DNA of 64,000 nt from RPQJ01 sp963777725 (GTDB taxonomy: Bacteria > Pseudomonadota > Gammaproteobacteria > Steroidobacterales > Steroidobacteraceae), in contig CAVZRR010000003.1 in NCBI GenBank assembly GCA_963777725.1, forward strand, positions 157,468 through 221,467. Reading direction: 5' to 3'. The number at the start of each line of letters is the position of its first letter. Position 1 is the stretch's first letter. The position numbers and the translations under genes are program-made. Positions 32,822 to 41,947 of the stretch are shown here, piece by piece. The notes under the pieces are model-generated. The model was not told the DNA's origin, did not search any database, and saw only the letters and a list, made by a program, of their open reading frames with translations.

Positions 32822-34498
32822 TTACTTCGGCTTGAGCTGGTCCTTCAGCTCGCGGCGCAGGATCTTGCCGACGTTGGTCTTCGGCAGCTCGTCGCGGAAG
32901 TAGACGCGCTTCGGCACCTTGTAGCCGGTCAGCGACTTCCGGCAGTGCTCGATCAGGTCTTCCTCGGTGAGCGCCGGGTCCTTCTTCACGGCAAACAGCG
33001 CCACGATCTCGCCGGCGCGCTCGTCCGGCTGCGCGACCGCGGCGACCTCGAGCACGCCGGCATGCGTGACGGCCACGCCTTCGACCTCGTTCGGATACAC
33101 GTTGAAACCCGAGACGAGGATCATGTCCTTCTTGCGATCCTCGATGAACACGTAGCCCTGCGGGTCCATGTAGCCGATGTCGCCGGTGCGCAGCACGTGC
33201 CCCGGCAGCATGACTTTCTCGGTCTCGTCCGCCCGGTTCCAGTAGCCGCGCATCACCTGCGGGCCCTCGACGCAGATCTCGCCGGACTGCCCGACCGGCA
33301 GCACGTTGCCGTCGTCGTCGCGGATCGTGATGATCGTGGACGGAATCGGCAGCCCGATCGAGCCGTTGAACTCCGGGTCGTCGAGCTTATTGATGCAGGC
33401 CCCCGGCGAGGTCTCGGTGAGGCCCCACGCCTGGGTCAGCGTGTTGCCGGTGACCTGCTTCCAGCGCTCGGCCACGGCGCGCTGCACCGCCATGCCGCCG
33501 CCGAGGCTGACCTTCAGGGCGCTGAAATCGAGGCGATCGAAACCGGGCGTGTTGAGCAGCGCGTTGAACAGCGTGTTCACGCCGGCGAAGAACGTGAAGC
33601 GGTACTTGCCGAGCTCCTTGACGAAGCCGGGGAAGTCGCGCGGATTTGCGATCAGCACGTTGTGCGCGCCGAGCCTGATGAACGTCAGGCAGCCCTGCAG
33701 CGAGAAGATGTGATAGAGCGGCAGCGCGGTGACCAGCACCATCTGCTCGGTCTGGCCGCGCAGCGAGGGGCCCATCCAGGCCTCCGTCTGCAGCACGTTC
33801 GCGACCATGTTGCGGTGGGTCAATTCCGCACCCTTCGACACGCCGGTCGTGCCGCCGGTGTACTGCAGGAACGCGATGTCGTCGTGCCCGAGCGGCACGG
33901 GTTGCAGGTTCTCGAACTTGCCCTTGCCGAGCGCCTCGAGGAAGCCGATCGAGCCCGGCAACGAGTATTCCGGCACCTGCTTGCGCACGTGACGGACCAC
34001 GAAATTGACCAGCGTCGACTTCGGGAAGCCGAGCAGGTCGCCGACGCCGGTGACGATCACCGTCTCGATGTGCGTCGCGGGCAGCACCTCGTCCAACGTG
34101 TGCGCGAAGTTCTCGAAGATCAGGATCGCCTTGGCGCCCGAATCCTTGAGCTGGTGCTCGAGCTCGCGTGGCGTGTAGAGCGGATTCGTGTTGACGACCG
34201 TGAGCCCGGCGCGAAACGCGGCCGCGATCGCGACCGGGTACTGCAGGATGTTCGGCAGCATGATCGCGATGCGATCGCCGTAACCGAGGCCCGCCACCTT
34301 CTGCAGGTAGGCCGCGAACTGCCGGCTCAGGCGGTCGAGGTCCGCGTAGGTCAGCGCCCGGTCCATCAGCGTGTACGCCGGCCGGTCGGCGAACTGCGCG
34401 AAGCTGCGTTCGAGCATCGCCTGCAGCGAGGCAATCTCGTCCGGGTTGATTTCCGCCGGCACCCCGGCCGGGTAGTTCCTGAGCCAGATCTTGTCCAA
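32822..34498 (-). CDS. fadD: Long-chain fatty acid-CoA ligase
   Basis: 558 aa. Activates long-chain fatty acids to acyl-CoA for beta-oxidation or lipid use. The AMP-binding P-loop YTGGTTGVSKGAELTHRN is near residue 215, the A5-type GWGLTET region as AWGLTETSP near 355, and the hinge and catalytic lysine in LRTGDIGYMDPQGYVFIEDR and the C-terminal KTNVGKILRRELKD. TTG start at 34498 because it begins the typical MDKIWLRNYP of FadD. A promoter-like pair lies just upstream within the end of the tesA gene. Confidence 0.95.
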   Translation of the reverse strand: MDKIWLRNYPAGVPAEINPDEIASLQAMLERSFAQFADRPAYTLMDRALTYADLDRLSRQFAAYLQKVAGLGYGDRIAIMLPNILQYPVAIAAAFRAGLTVVNTNPLYTPRELEHQLKDSGAKAILIFENFAHTLDEVLPATHIETVIVTGVGDLLGFPKSTLVNFVVRHVRKQVPEYSLPGSIGFLEALGKGKFENLQPVPLGHDDIAFLQYTGGTTGVSKGAELTHRNMVANVLQTEAWMGPSLRGQTEQMVLVTALPLYHIFSLQGCLTFIRLGAHNVLIANPRDFPGFVKELGKYRFTFFAGVNTLFNALLNTPGFDRLDFSALKVSLGGGMAVQRAVAERWKQVTGNTLTQAWGLTETSPGACINKLDDPEFNGSIGLPIPSTIITIRDDDGNVLPVGQSGEICVEGPQVMRGYWNRADETEKVMLPGHVLRTGDIGYMDPQGYVFIEDRKKDMILVSGFNVYPNEVEGVAVTHAGVLEVAAVAQPDERAGEIVALFAVKKDPALTEEDLIEHCRKSLTGYKVPKRVYFRDELPKTNVGKILRRELKDQLKPK

Positions 34499-34566
34499 TC
34501 GAGCGACCCCCGTTTCGTTCCGTTCGTGCGCTGGCGAATCCGCAGCCAGTTTGCGGGCGAATTCCC

Positions 34567-34595
34567 TATATAGCAGTGCCGGACGCGCTTTTCAC
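34567..34595 (-). promoter_or_regulatory. Possible promoter of fadD
   Basis: Read on the minus strand: GTGAAA (34595-34590), 17 bases, then TATATA (34572-34567). It lies at the 3' end of tesA and about 70 bases before the fadD start. Only a weak match at the first hexamer. Confidence 0.35.
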
Positions 34596-35215
34596 CGTTT
34601 GAGCAGCGGCTCGAGCTGCGGCCACACCATCTCCAGCAGCTTCGGCTGCGCAGTCGCGTTCGGGTGCAGGCCGTCGTCGAGCATCAGCGAGTCGTCGAGC
34701 GCGATGCCGTCGAGGAAGAACGGCACCAGCGGCAGCCGGTGCTTGGCGGCGAGTTCCCCGAACAGTTCGTGGAATGCCTTGGTGTAGGTCGCGCCGTAGT
34801 TCGGGGGAATGCGCATGCCGATCAGCAGCACGCTCGCTCCGGAGTCCCGCGACAGCCGGATCAGCGACTCGAAATTCGCGCGCACGTCCGCGATGGGCAG
34901 GCCGCGCAGGCCGTCGTTGCCGCCGAGCTCGATGACGACGACCGCCGGGCGATGTCGCTCGAGGGCCCGCGGCAGCCGCGCCAGCGCGCCGCCGGTGGTC
35001 TCGCCGCTCGAGCTGGCGTTGACCACCCGGTGTCCGTACCCTTTGGATTCCAGGCGGTCCTGCAGCAGGGCCACCCAACCCTGCTCCAGGCGGATCCCGT
35101 AGGCCGCGCTCAGGCTGTCGCCCAGCACCAGCACCGTGGGCGGCTCCGCGCGCGCGACCGGGGCGCCCAGCAACAGGCTCAGGCAGAAACAGAGGCAGAT
35201 GGCTCGAATGGACAC
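34592..35215 (-). CDS. tesA: TesA-like periplasmic esterase/lysophospholipase (GDSL family)
   Basis: 207 aa. Signal peptide ending near VARAEPP, so exported. SGNH-hydrolase blocks: block I LGDSLSAAYGI near residue 33, block II glycine (SSSGETTGG), block III GGNDGLRGLP near 98, and block V DGLHPN near 183, giving the Ser-Asp-His set. Typically hydrolyses acyl thioesters, lysophospholipids and short esters in the periplasm. The GTG start at 35215 overlaps the divergent ABC ATPase start by eight bases, an unusual head-to-head overlap that matches known tesA-ybbA arrangements. Confidence 0.93.
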   Translation of the reverse strand: MSIRAICLCFCLSLLLGAPVARAEPPTVLVLGDSLSAAYGIRLEQGWVALLQDRLESKGYGHRVVNASSSGETTGGALARLPRALERHRPAVVVIELGGNDGLRGLPIADVRANFESLIRLSRDSGASVLLIGMRIPPNYGATYTKAFHELFGELAAKHRLPLVPFFLDGIALDDSLMLDDGLHPNATAQPKLLEMVWPQLEPLLKR

Positions 35216-35879
35216 GGTTCTCGAAGCAGTGCGGGTGGGCAAGCAGGTTAGCAGCCCCGAGGGAACGCTCGCCATTCTGTCGGACGTCTCGCTCGCGATC
35301 GGCCGCGGCGAGTCCGTGGCGATCATGGGTGCCTCCGGCGCCGGCAAGTCGACGCTGCTGGCGCTGCTCGCCGGCCTCGATGAGCCGACGGCCGGAACCG
35401 TGAGCCTGGCGGGCAGCGACCTGACCGCGCTCGACGAGGACGGCCGTGCAGCCGTGCGCGCGCGGCACGTCGGCTTCGTGTTCCAGTCGTTCCACCTGCT
35501 GCCGTCGCTGACGGCGCTCGAGAACGTCATGCTGCCGCTCGAGCTCGCGCAGCGCGGCGATGCGCGCAAGGACGCGCTCGAGGTGCTCGACCGGGTGGGC
35601 CTCGCCGGGCGCGTCGGCCACTACCCGCGGCAGCTGTCCGGCGGCGAGCAGCAGCGCGTCGCCATCGCGCGCGCGTTCGTGACGCGCCCGGCCGTGCTGT
35701 TCGCTGACGAGCCCACCGGCAACCTCGACGCCGCCACCGGCGAGCGCATCATGGAGCTGCTGTTCGGGCTCAATGCGGCCTCCGGTGCGACGCTGGTGCT
35801 GGTCACGCACGACAGCGCGCTCGCGGCCCGCTGCAATCGCGTGATCCAGCTCGACGCCGGGCGCGTCGTCGGGTCCTGA
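35208..35879 (+). CDS. ybbA: ABC transporter ATP-binding protein (YbbA-like)
   Basis: 223 aa. LolD/MacB-type ATPase. Walker A GASGAGKSTLLALLAGLD near residue 43, Q-loop FVFQSFHLLPSLTALENVML near 90, signature LSGGEQQRVAIARAF near 145, Walker B VLFADEPTGNLD and switch VTHD. It pairs with the large permease that starts two bases after its stop. The pair next to tesA matches E. coli ybbA-ybbP-tesA, a transporter of uncertain substrate. Confidence 0.93.
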   Translation: MDTVLEAVRVGKQVSSPEGTLAILSDVSLAIGRGESVAIMGASGAGKSTLLALLAGLDEPTAGTVSLAGSDLTALDEDGRAAVRARHVGFVFQSFHLLPSLTALENVMLPLELAQRGDARKDALEVLDRVGLAGRVGHYPRQLSGGEQQRVAIARAFVTRPAVLFADEPTGNLDAATGERIMELLFGLNAASGATLVLVTHDSALAARCNRVIQLDAGRVVGS

Positions 35880-35881
35880 GC

Positions 35882-38374
35882 GTGGTCGCCTTGCGGTTCG
35901 CGCTGCGCAACCTGTTGCGCGACTTCAAGTCCGGCGAACTCGCCGTGCTGCTGTTGTCCGTGCTGGTCGCGGTCGCGTCGCTGACGGCCGTGGGCTTCTT
36001 CACGAGCCGCGTCGGGCGTGCGGTCAACCAGCAGGCGGGCGAAGTGCTGGCGGCCGACCTGCGACTCGAGTCGCCGCGGCCAATCGCCGAGGGCTACGAC
36101 GCGGAGGCGGCCAGCCGCGGCCTGCGGGTTGCACGGATCCTGTCGATGCCGAGCGTGGTGTTCCACGGCGAGGAATCGGTGCTGGTCGCGTTGCGCGCCG
36201 TGGGCGAGGGTTACCCGCTGCGCGGCCGTCTCAAGATCGCGGACGAGCCGTTCGGCCCGGGTCGGCCGACGGAGGCCATTCCGGCGCCGGGGGAGGCGTG
36301 GGCCGACTCGCGGCTGCTCGCCCGCCTGGGCGTGCCGGTGGGTGCGCGACTGTCGGTGGGCGCGCACGAAATCACCGTGACCCAGGTGCTCGATTACCGG
36401 CCCGACCAGGGCGCGGGATTCAGCGATCTCTCGGCGACGCTGATGATCAACCTGGCGGACGTCCCGGCGACGGAGCTGATCCAGCCCGGCAGCCGCGTCA
36501 GCCGCGCGGTGCTGTTCGCGGGCGATCCGGATGACGTCGCGGAGTTCCGCGCATCGCTCGCCGCCAGCAAGCAACCCGGCGAACGGCTGCAGGCGATCGC
36601 GGACGCGAGCCCGCAGATTCGCGCGTCCTCGGACCGGGCCGGACGATTCCTCTCGCTCGCGAGCCTGGTCAGCGTGCTGCTCTCGGCGATCGCGGTCGCG
36701 ATGGCCGCGCGCCGCTATGCAGCGCGGCACCTCGACAACGTCGCGCTGATGAAATGCATGGGCGCGTCGCAGGGCTTCGTGCTGCGCCAGACGGTGACGC
36801 AGCTCGTCGTGATCGCGGTGCTGGTGACGATCGCCGGCACGCTGCTCGGTTTCCTGGCGCAGACGGGGCTCGCGTGGCTGCTGCGCGACCTGATCCGCGG
36901 CGACCTGCCGCCGCCGGGGCTGCAGGCGCTCTGGCTCGGGCTGGCGACCTCGGTGATGATCCTGGTCGGCTTCGCGCTGCCGCCGTTGCTGCAGCTGAAG
37001 CGCGTGCCGCCGGCGCGCGTCCTGCGCCGCAACCTCGAGCCGCCGCCGCTGCGCTACGCGCTGGTTTATGGCCTCGCGATCGCCGCCGTGCTCGCGCTGC
37101 TCTACGGGCTCGTGCGTGACGCCCGGCTCGTCACCTACGTCGCGGCCGGAATCGGCGTGACGTTCCTCGGTCTCGCGCTGGCCGGCTGGCTGCTGGTCAA
37201 GGCGCTCTCGCCGCTGCGCCGCGGGGTCGGCGTGGCGTGGCGCTATGGGCTGGCCAACATCGCGCGCCGCGGCCGTGACAGCGTCGTGCAGATCGTCGCC
37301 TTCGGCCTCGGGCTGATGGTGCTGCTGCTGCTGGCGCTGGTGCGCGACGACCTGCTCGAGGACTGGCGCGCGAGCCTGCCCGAGGACGCGCCGAACTACT
37401 TCATGATCAACATCCGGCCCGACGAGGGCGATGCGATCCGCGCGTTCTTCCGCGAGCGGGGACTGCCACCGACCGAGCTCGTGCCGCTGGTCCGTGCGCG
37501 CCTGACGCACATCAACGGCGTGCCCGTGGACCAGCTCACGTTCGAGTCGGATCGTGCGCAAGGGTTCGTCGAGCGCGAGGCGAACCTGACCTGGTCCGCG
37601 ACGCTGCGCGACGACAATCGGCTGCTGAGCGGCGAGTGGTGGCGCGACGGCGACGGCGGCGAAGCGCGCGTCTCGGTGGAGCAGGAGTTCGGCCAGCGGC
37701 TCGGTCTCGAACTCGGCGACACGGTCACCTACGACGTGGCGGGCGAACCGGTCAGCGCGAAGGTGACGAGCACTCGCGAGGTCCGCTGGGACTCGTTCCA
37801 GCCCAACTTTTTCATGGTCTTCTCGCCCGGCGTGCTCGACGACGTGACCGGCACGCTGATTACCAGCGCGCACGTCGCGCCTGCGCAACGCCCGGCGCTG
37901 GTCGATCTCGTGCGCCAGTTTCCCGAGGTGACGATCATCGACCTCGACGCGCTGCTCTCCCAGGTCCGCGACGTGATGGACAAGGCCGCGCTCGCCGTGC
38001 AGTACGTGTTCCTGTTCACGCTCGCCGCCGGGCTCATGGTGCTGCTCGCGGCGATCCAGGCGACGCGCGACGAGCGCCGCTACGAGAGCGCGATGCTGCG
38101 CACGCTCGGCGCCAGCCGGCGGGTCGTGTTCCAGGGCGTCGCGGCCGAGTTCACCGCGCTCGGCCTGCTGTCGGGCCTGCTCGCTTCCGCCGGCGCCACG
38201 TTGGCGGGCTACTTCCTGGCGCGCGAGATCTTCAACCTGAAGTACGCGCCCGATCCGCTCGTCTGGGTCGTCGGCATCGTTGGTGGCGCGCTGCTCGTCG
38301 GTGTCGCGGGCGTGCTTGCAGCACGGTCGGTGGTTACCCATCCGCCGGTCGAGACGCTCAGGCAGACACAGTAA
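35882..38374 (+). CDS. ybbP: FtsX-like ABC permease (YbbP-like)
   Basis: 830 aa with about ten membrane helices and two FtsX-type modules: N-terminal RFALRNLLRDFKSGELAVLL, a large periplasmic segment (about residues 45-250), helices near 260-430, a second periplasmic domain (about 500-700) and closing helices near 705-820 ending SVVTHPPVETLRQTQ. Partner of the YbbA ATPase; such pairs do mechanotransmission or lipid/lipoprotein export rather than bulk transport. GTG start. Intact frame despite the length. Confidence 0.92.
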   Translation: MVALRFALRNLLRDFKSGELAVLLLSVLVAVASLTAVGFFTSRVGRAVNQQAGEVLAADLRLESPRPIAEGYDAEAASRGLRVARILSMPSVVFHGEESVLVALRAVGEGYPLRGRLKIADEPFGPGRPTEAIPAPGEAWADSRLLARLGVPVGARLSVGAHEITVTQVLDYRPDQGAGFSDLSATLMINLADVPATELIQPGSRVSRAVLFAGDPDDVAEFRASLAASKQPGERLQAIADASPQIRASSDRAGRFLSLASLVSVLLSAIAVAMAARRYAARHLDNVALMKCMGASQGFVLRQTVTQLVVIAVLVTIAGTLLGFLAQTGLAWLLRDLIRGDLPPPGLQALWLGLATSVMILVGFALPPLLQLKRVPPARVLRRNLEPPPLRYALVYGLAIAAVLALLYGLVRDARLVTYVAAGIGVTFLGLALAGWLLVKALSPLRRGVGVAWRYGLANIARRGRDSVVQIVAFGLGLMVLLLLALVRDDLLEDWRASLPEDAPNYFMINIRPDEGDAIRAFFRERGLPPTELVPLVRARLTHINGVPVDQLTFESDRAQGFVEREANLTWSATLRDDNRLLSGEWWRDGDGGEARVSVEQEFGQRLGLELGDTVTYDVAGEPVSAKVTSTREVRWDSFQPNFFMVFSPGVLDDVTGTLITSAHVAPAQRPALVDLVRQFPEVTIIDLDALLSQVRDVMDKAALAVQYVFLFTLAAGLMVLLAAIQATRDERRYESAMLRTLGASRRVVFQGVAAEFTALGLLSGLLASAGATLAGYFLAREIFNLKYAPDPLVWVVGIVGGALLVGVAGVLAARSVVTHPPVETLRQTQ

Positions 38375-38404
38375 GGCTGCCGCGTGAGCTCCGGGCGCTT
38401 CGGC

Positions 38405-38515
38405 CGGGGTCGTTTCGAGTCGCTCCACAGGTCGCTTTGTCGAAACGACCCCGCCAAGCGCGCAGGACACGCGGCGCCTGAGCTGCGTCCGCCAGGGGCG
38501 GACTTCGCACGGCGC
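38405..38515 (+). repeat. Two-hairpin structured repeat (type 1), copy c
   Basis: Hairpin A: 14-bp perfect stem (38405-38418 with 38440-38453) around a 21-base loop starting GTCGCTCC. Hairpin B: GCGCC (38474-38478) pairs with GGCGC (38511-38515) around TGAGC, a 7-bp stem GTCCGCC/GGCGGAC with loop AGG (38487-38503) and GCAC. It begins 31 bases after the ybbP stop in the same orientation. The gap 38516-38620 to the facing copy holds no gene or clear signal. Confidence 0.85.
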
Positions 38516-38620
38516 AGGTAACGCCCACCAGCCTCCGCCGAAACAACGCCAGCCACCTCGGACCTTAGCCGCCGCTCGATCAGATCAGCTGCCTCGCCCA
38601 CAGCTGGGACCGGTGGACGA

Positions 38621-38752
38621 TACTTGCGCCGTGCGAGTCGCCGGTTCCTCCGGCGAGTCGCTCAGGCGCCGCGTGTCCAGCGTCCGATCCGGACCTCATT
38701 CCGACCAAGCGATTCCCGAGGAGCGACTCGGAATGAGGTCCGGATCGGACGC
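38621..38752 (-). repeat. Two-hairpin structured repeat (type 1), copy b
   Basis: Read on the minus strand, hairpin A comes first: a 25-bp perfect stem (38680-38704 with 38728-38752) closing the 23-base loop at 38705-38727, which is the exact reverse complement of the loops at 14865 and 45244. Hairpin B follows, with TCGCCGG/CCGGCGA and loop of five bases (38638-38656), flanked by GCGCC (38626) and GGCGC (38665). It starts seven bases after the stop of the minus-strand gene at 38759. Confidence 0.87.
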
Positions 38753-38758
38753 AGCGAC

Positions 38759-39376
38759 CTACAGCGGTGGCGAAACGACCAGCCGAATCCAACCAACGTC
38801 CACGAGCGCACCGCGCCACGTGTACCCCTGCAACCGCATCCGGTACTCGCCCGGCCCGAAGGCTGAGCTGTTGACCGAGACGCGCAGGTCGCGGTTTGAG
38901 TCGGGGACGAGGCGTTGCAGGTGCAGCACGCGGCCGGTGTCGACTTTGTCGATCGTCAGCGCGAACGATTTGAAATCGGCATAGGCAACCGGCAGGTAGA
39001 GCTCCAGCAGCTCGGGTGGCTCGGGCGAACGCAGCGTCGCTTCGGGCGCAGCGGACCAGCTCCGGGGATTCGGCGTCAGGCGCAATGCCCGTACCTGCGA
39101 AGCGGGACGCAACGTCAGGGTGCGAACCTGCGACTCGAGTTCGGCCGCGAGCTCCCGATCGCGATGCGCGGCGACGCGCGCAACGATCGTCAGGATCAGC
39201 AGCAGTGCGACGGCGCCGGCCAGCAGCCCGACGAACCATTTCGTCTGCCACCACTCCGGCTCGAGCTCGACGACCTCGGGCGAGCCAGGCGTCCCCGGCG
39301 GCGGCGGCAGGTCGAGTTCGACCTGGACGGCCGGCTTGCGACGCCGCAACGGGTTCGACAGCGGCTTCTTGCTCAA
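38759..39376 (-). CDS. Hypothetical membrane-anchored protein
   Basis: 205 aa. Proline-rich cytoplasmic N-terminus (residues 1-45, LDLPPPPGTPGSPEVVELEP), one membrane helix near 48-68 (FVGLLAGAVALLLILTIVA), then a 135-residue extracytoplasmic domain of likely beta structure (VLHLQRLVPDSNRDLRVSVN, YRMRLQGYTWRGALVDVGWI). No family recognised. Its ATG overlaps the stop of the upstream gene (ATGA), so the two are translated together and may work together. Confidence 0.7.
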   Translation of the reverse strand: MSKKPLSNPLRRRKPAVQVELDLPPPPGTPGSPEVVELEPEWWQTKWFVGLLAGAVALLLILTIVARVAAHRDRELAAELESQVRTLTLRPASQVRALRLTPNPRSWSAAPEATLRSPEPPELLELYLPVAYADFKSFALTIDKVDTGRVLHLQRLVPDSNRDLRVSVNSSAFGPGEYRMRLQGYTWRGALVDVGWIRLVVSPPL

Positions 39377-40125
39377 GCGGTACCCTTCTGCTTGCCGAAC
39401 TCGAATGGATCGGCGACGCCTGCGAACAAACGTTCCAGGGCCCGCGCCTCGCGGTCCCGCAACGTCCCGAGGAACTCATCCACGCCGCGCATCCCCTCGA
39501 AGGCGTCGAGGCCGTGCTCCAGGAACTCCTGCATCGATCCGAAGCCCGCCGCGTGGGCGGGCCGGCGAGCGAACCGGACCAGGCCGCGGATGATCGGCTT
39601 GCGCACGACGCCGTCGAGGTAGGAGCCGATTACGTCGAGCAGTGCGATCTGGCGCTCGCGGTCCGCGCGGCGACCGGCCTTGCGGTACGCGTCTGCATAC
39701 GATTCCACGGTGATCGGTCCGGGGGCCAGCGCACGCGTGACGTCGCCGTCGAGTTCCTGCGAGAGGATCTCGAGCTCGATCGCGAGACTGAGGGCCTGCA
39801 GCGCCTCGGCCGGCAACAACGCCTCCATGACGCGGTGCACTCGCTGCAGGTCGCGGTCGCGCGCCCGCGGGTCGCCGCCGCCGTAGAGTTCGCTGAAGAA
39901 GAACTCCACCGCGGCCCGGTACCGTGGATTGGCCCGCAGGTCGGCGTGGCTGCGCAGCAGGCGCTCCGATTGCCAACGCTGCAGCTCGGCGAGCCGCTTG
40001 CGCGCGGCCGGTGAGTCCGCAAAGGCATCCCGCAACGCGGCGTTGCGCTCGAGCAGGCGCGCCAGGTCACTGGGCCCACTGCGCCCGCGGCGCGCCTCGC
40101 CGGTCTCGACGCCGAGGATCTTCAC
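39373..40125 (-). CDS. Conserved hypothetical protein, FFFSELYG family
   Basis: 250 aa, no signal or membrane segment, mostly helical. Conserved-looking run RAAVEFFFSELYGGGDPRAR near residue 67, followed by RVMEALLPAEALQALSLAIE and ILSQELD. From memory, similar proteins with an FFL-DLYG motif occur widely in Gammaproteobacteria and Burkholderia and have no assigned function. GTG at 40125, five bases after the patatin stop, chosen because it begins the shared MKILGVE-like start; the frame is open much further upstream inside the patatin gene. Likely an operon with its two neighbours. Confidence 0.7.
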   Translation of the reverse strand: MKILGVETGEARRGRSGPSDLARLLERNAALRDAFADSPAARKRLAELQRWQSERLLRSHADLRANPRYRAAVEFFFSELYGGGDPRARDRDLQRVHRVMEALLPAEALQALSLAIELEILSQELDGDVTRALAPGPITVESYADAYRKAGRRADRERQIALLDVIGSYLDGVVRKPIIRGLVRFARRPAHAAGFGSMQEFLEHGLDAFEGMRGVDEFLGTLRDREARALERLFAGVADPFEFGKQKGTA

Positions 40126-40129
40126 GGGA

Positions 40130-41365
40130 TCAGGCCAGCGTGCCGAGCGTGGTTTCGAGCCGGTCGAGCGTGCGGTGCAGCGAGCCCGTGACCGGCTGCA
40201 GCCGGCGCCTGCGTTCGCGGACCGCGACGTTGAAGCTCCGCGACGGGTCGGCGAGCCGGTCGCGACGCAGCCCGAGGCCGTGGCGCCGGAGAATCGGCTC
40301 GAGGCCGTCCGCATTCGCGAGCAGGTCGCGCCGCGTGCGCTGGTAGGCATGCTCCGCGAGCCGCCGGCGATCCGCGTAGCGGAAGACGTTCTTGAAGAAC
40401 ATCTCGTCGTCGCCGCGGTCGGGCTCGAACAGCAGCACGTCGGTCTCCGGGTAGCTCTGCTTGTAGGTGCGCATCCCGACCAGCATCCGCGACTGGATCA
40501 GCGCGCGGAACGTCTGGCTCAGCACGACCGGCAGCCCGCCGTGCGTCAGCTCGAGGTCCTTGCGCGCGCCGCCCTTGCGCGGCGGCACGCTCGACGCGTC
40601 GAACGCGACCAGCGGATTGATGCAGATGACGAAATCGGCGCCCAAATCGAGCAGCAGCGAGGCGTTCATCGTCCGCATCAACGCGCCGTCCACGTAGGTG
40701 TGGCCGTCGATCGGCACGGGTGGGTAGAGGCCCGGCAACGCGGTGCTCGCCTGGATCGCGCGGGAGATCGGCACGTGATCGTGGCCGCGCTCGCCGAACC
40801 GCACCGAATAGCCGCTGTTGAGCTCGGTGGCGATGACGTAGAGCTTGCGGCGCAACTCGCGGAAGTCGTTGGTGCGCCCGTGTCCCGTGAACATGCTCGC
40901 GAGGAACCGCTCGAACGGCCGGTTGTCGCAGAGGCCCGTGGGCAGCAGCCGTCCGAGCGGGTCGATCGCCTCGGCCCAGTCCTTGCCGGGATCGCGGACG
41001 TACTGCATCAGGACGTCCCTGGCCAGGCCCGGGATCGCCGCGATGCGCGTCAGGTACTCGCGGAAGGCCGGCCGCAGGAACAGGCCCGGCCGCACCGGGT
41101 AATCGAGCGACGCGTTGTGGATGAACACGACGCCCATGTCCGTCGTGTCGTAGCCGTTCACGAGGCCGGCGGCGATCATCGCGCCGGAGCTGACGCCCAC
41201 GTACATGTCGAGGTCCGTCAGGTCGAGCCCTTCGAACGCTTCGCTGATCGCGTGCAGCGTGCCCACTTCGTAGAACGCGCCGAGCGGCCCGCCGCCGGCG
41301 AGCGCCAGGCCGAACCGTTGGCGACTCGGTGGGGACTTCCTGGCCGCGGGTTGCAGGTCGAGCAT
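40130..41365 (-). CDS. Patatin-like phospholipase
   Basis: 411 aa. Patatin fold lipid acyl hydrolase: oxyanion loop LALAGGGPLGAFYEVG near residue 20, nucleophile elbow GVSSGAMIAAG near 57 (GXSXG) and the dyad aspartate in GHTYVDGALMRT near 220. A long C-terminal region (residues 300-411) is arginine-rich. No signal peptide. It lies three bases after the phasin stop, which suggests a role in storage granule or membrane lipid turnover; the substrate is unknown. Confidence 0.9.
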   Translation of the reverse strand: MLDLQPAARKSPPSRQRFGLALAGGGPLGAFYEVGTLHAISEAFEGLDLTDLDMYVGVSSGAMIAAGLVNGYDTTDMGVVFIHNASLDYPVRPGLFLRPAFREYLTRIAAIPGLARDVLMQYVRDPGKDWAEAIDPLGRLLPTGLCDNRPFERFLASMFTGHGRTNDFRELRRKLYVIATELNSGYSVRFGERGHDHVPISRAIQASTALPGLYPPVPIDGHTYVDGALMRTMNASLLLDLGADFVICINPLVAFDASSVPPRKGGARKDLELTHGGLPVVLSQTFRALIQSRMLVGMRTYKQSYPETDVLLFEPDRGDDEMFFKNVFRYADRRRLAEHAYQRTRRDLLANADGLEPILRRHGLGLRRDRLADPSRSFNVAVRERRRRLQPVTGSLHRTLDRLETTLGTLA

Positions 41366-41368
41366 CGC

Positions 41369-41836
41369 TTAAGCCTTGCGCTTTGCCTTGGCCGGCACGC
41401 GCTTGGCCTTGGCGGATCGGGCCGACTTGGCCGACAGGGCCTTGACGTTGTCGTTCAGCTCCGCGACCCGCTTGGTGAGCAGGCGGATCTCGCTGGCATT
41501 GGGCACGCCGATCTGCTGCAGCGCCTTCTGGACCCGGCTCTGGAACAGCGCCTCGAGGTTGTCCCAGGTTTCGGTGGCTGAGCCCTGGGCGGATGCGAAG
41601 ACGTCGCGGATCATCTGCTCGGCCGTCGTGCGCGACCGGGTCAGCACCTGCAGCCCCTCGGCCACGGCTTCCTGGAACGCGGCCGGGCCTTCCTTCTGCG
41701 CCTTGGCAACGGCCCCCATGCCGGCCAGCCAGACGTGCTGGGCGTTCTCGATGACGTTGGCCTGCGCCTTGCCGGCCCGGGTGCGTGCCTTGCGGGCCGT
41801 CGATTTCGCTTTGCTCGTTTTCCTGCGCGCAGCCAT
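41369..41836 (-). CDS. Phasin family protein
   Basis: 155 aa. Lysine/arginine/alanine-rich start (MAARRKTSKAKSTARKARTR), a helical phasin domain with VIENAQHVWLAGMGAVAKAQ near residue 28 and AFQEAVAEGLQVL, and a KA-rich tail (KSARSAKAKRVPAKAKRKA) like the histone-like tail of PhaF. Phasins coat polyhydroxyalkanoate or other lipid granules. The basic tail suggests that it may also touch the nucleoid. ATG at 41836 matches the family start. Divergent from the fatty acyl-CoA reductase gene. Confidence 0.85.
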   Translation of the reverse strand: MAARRKTSKAKSTARKARTRAGKAQANVIENAQHVWLAGMGAVAKAQKEGPAAFQEAVAEGLQVLTRSRTTAEQMIRDVFASAQGSATETWDNLEALFQSRVQKALQQIGVPNASEIRLLTKRVAELNDNVKALSAKSARSAKAKRVPAKAKRKA

Positions 41837-41888
41837 CAAGACCCCCTCGCGGCGCAAGCCGCGGCCGGATGCCAATCGTTGCCATCAG

Positions 41889-41916
41889 ATCGTAATCCCA
41901 TGCTGCACTGTGTCAA
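41889..41916 (-). promoter_or_regulatory. Promoter of the phasin-patatin operon
   Basis: Minus strand: perfect TTGACA (41916-41911), 16-base spacer, TACGAT (41894-41889). Transcription would start near 41882, about 46 bases before the phasin ATG. Confidence 0.5.
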
Positions 41917-41947
41917 TCCGCAGCTTAGGCAGCGGTCGCAGGTTGCA

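Noticed and set aside
40122..41885. 587-codon minus-strand open frame across patatin and phasin genes
   Set aside because: It is the alternative frame of two well-supported genes and has no motif of its own.
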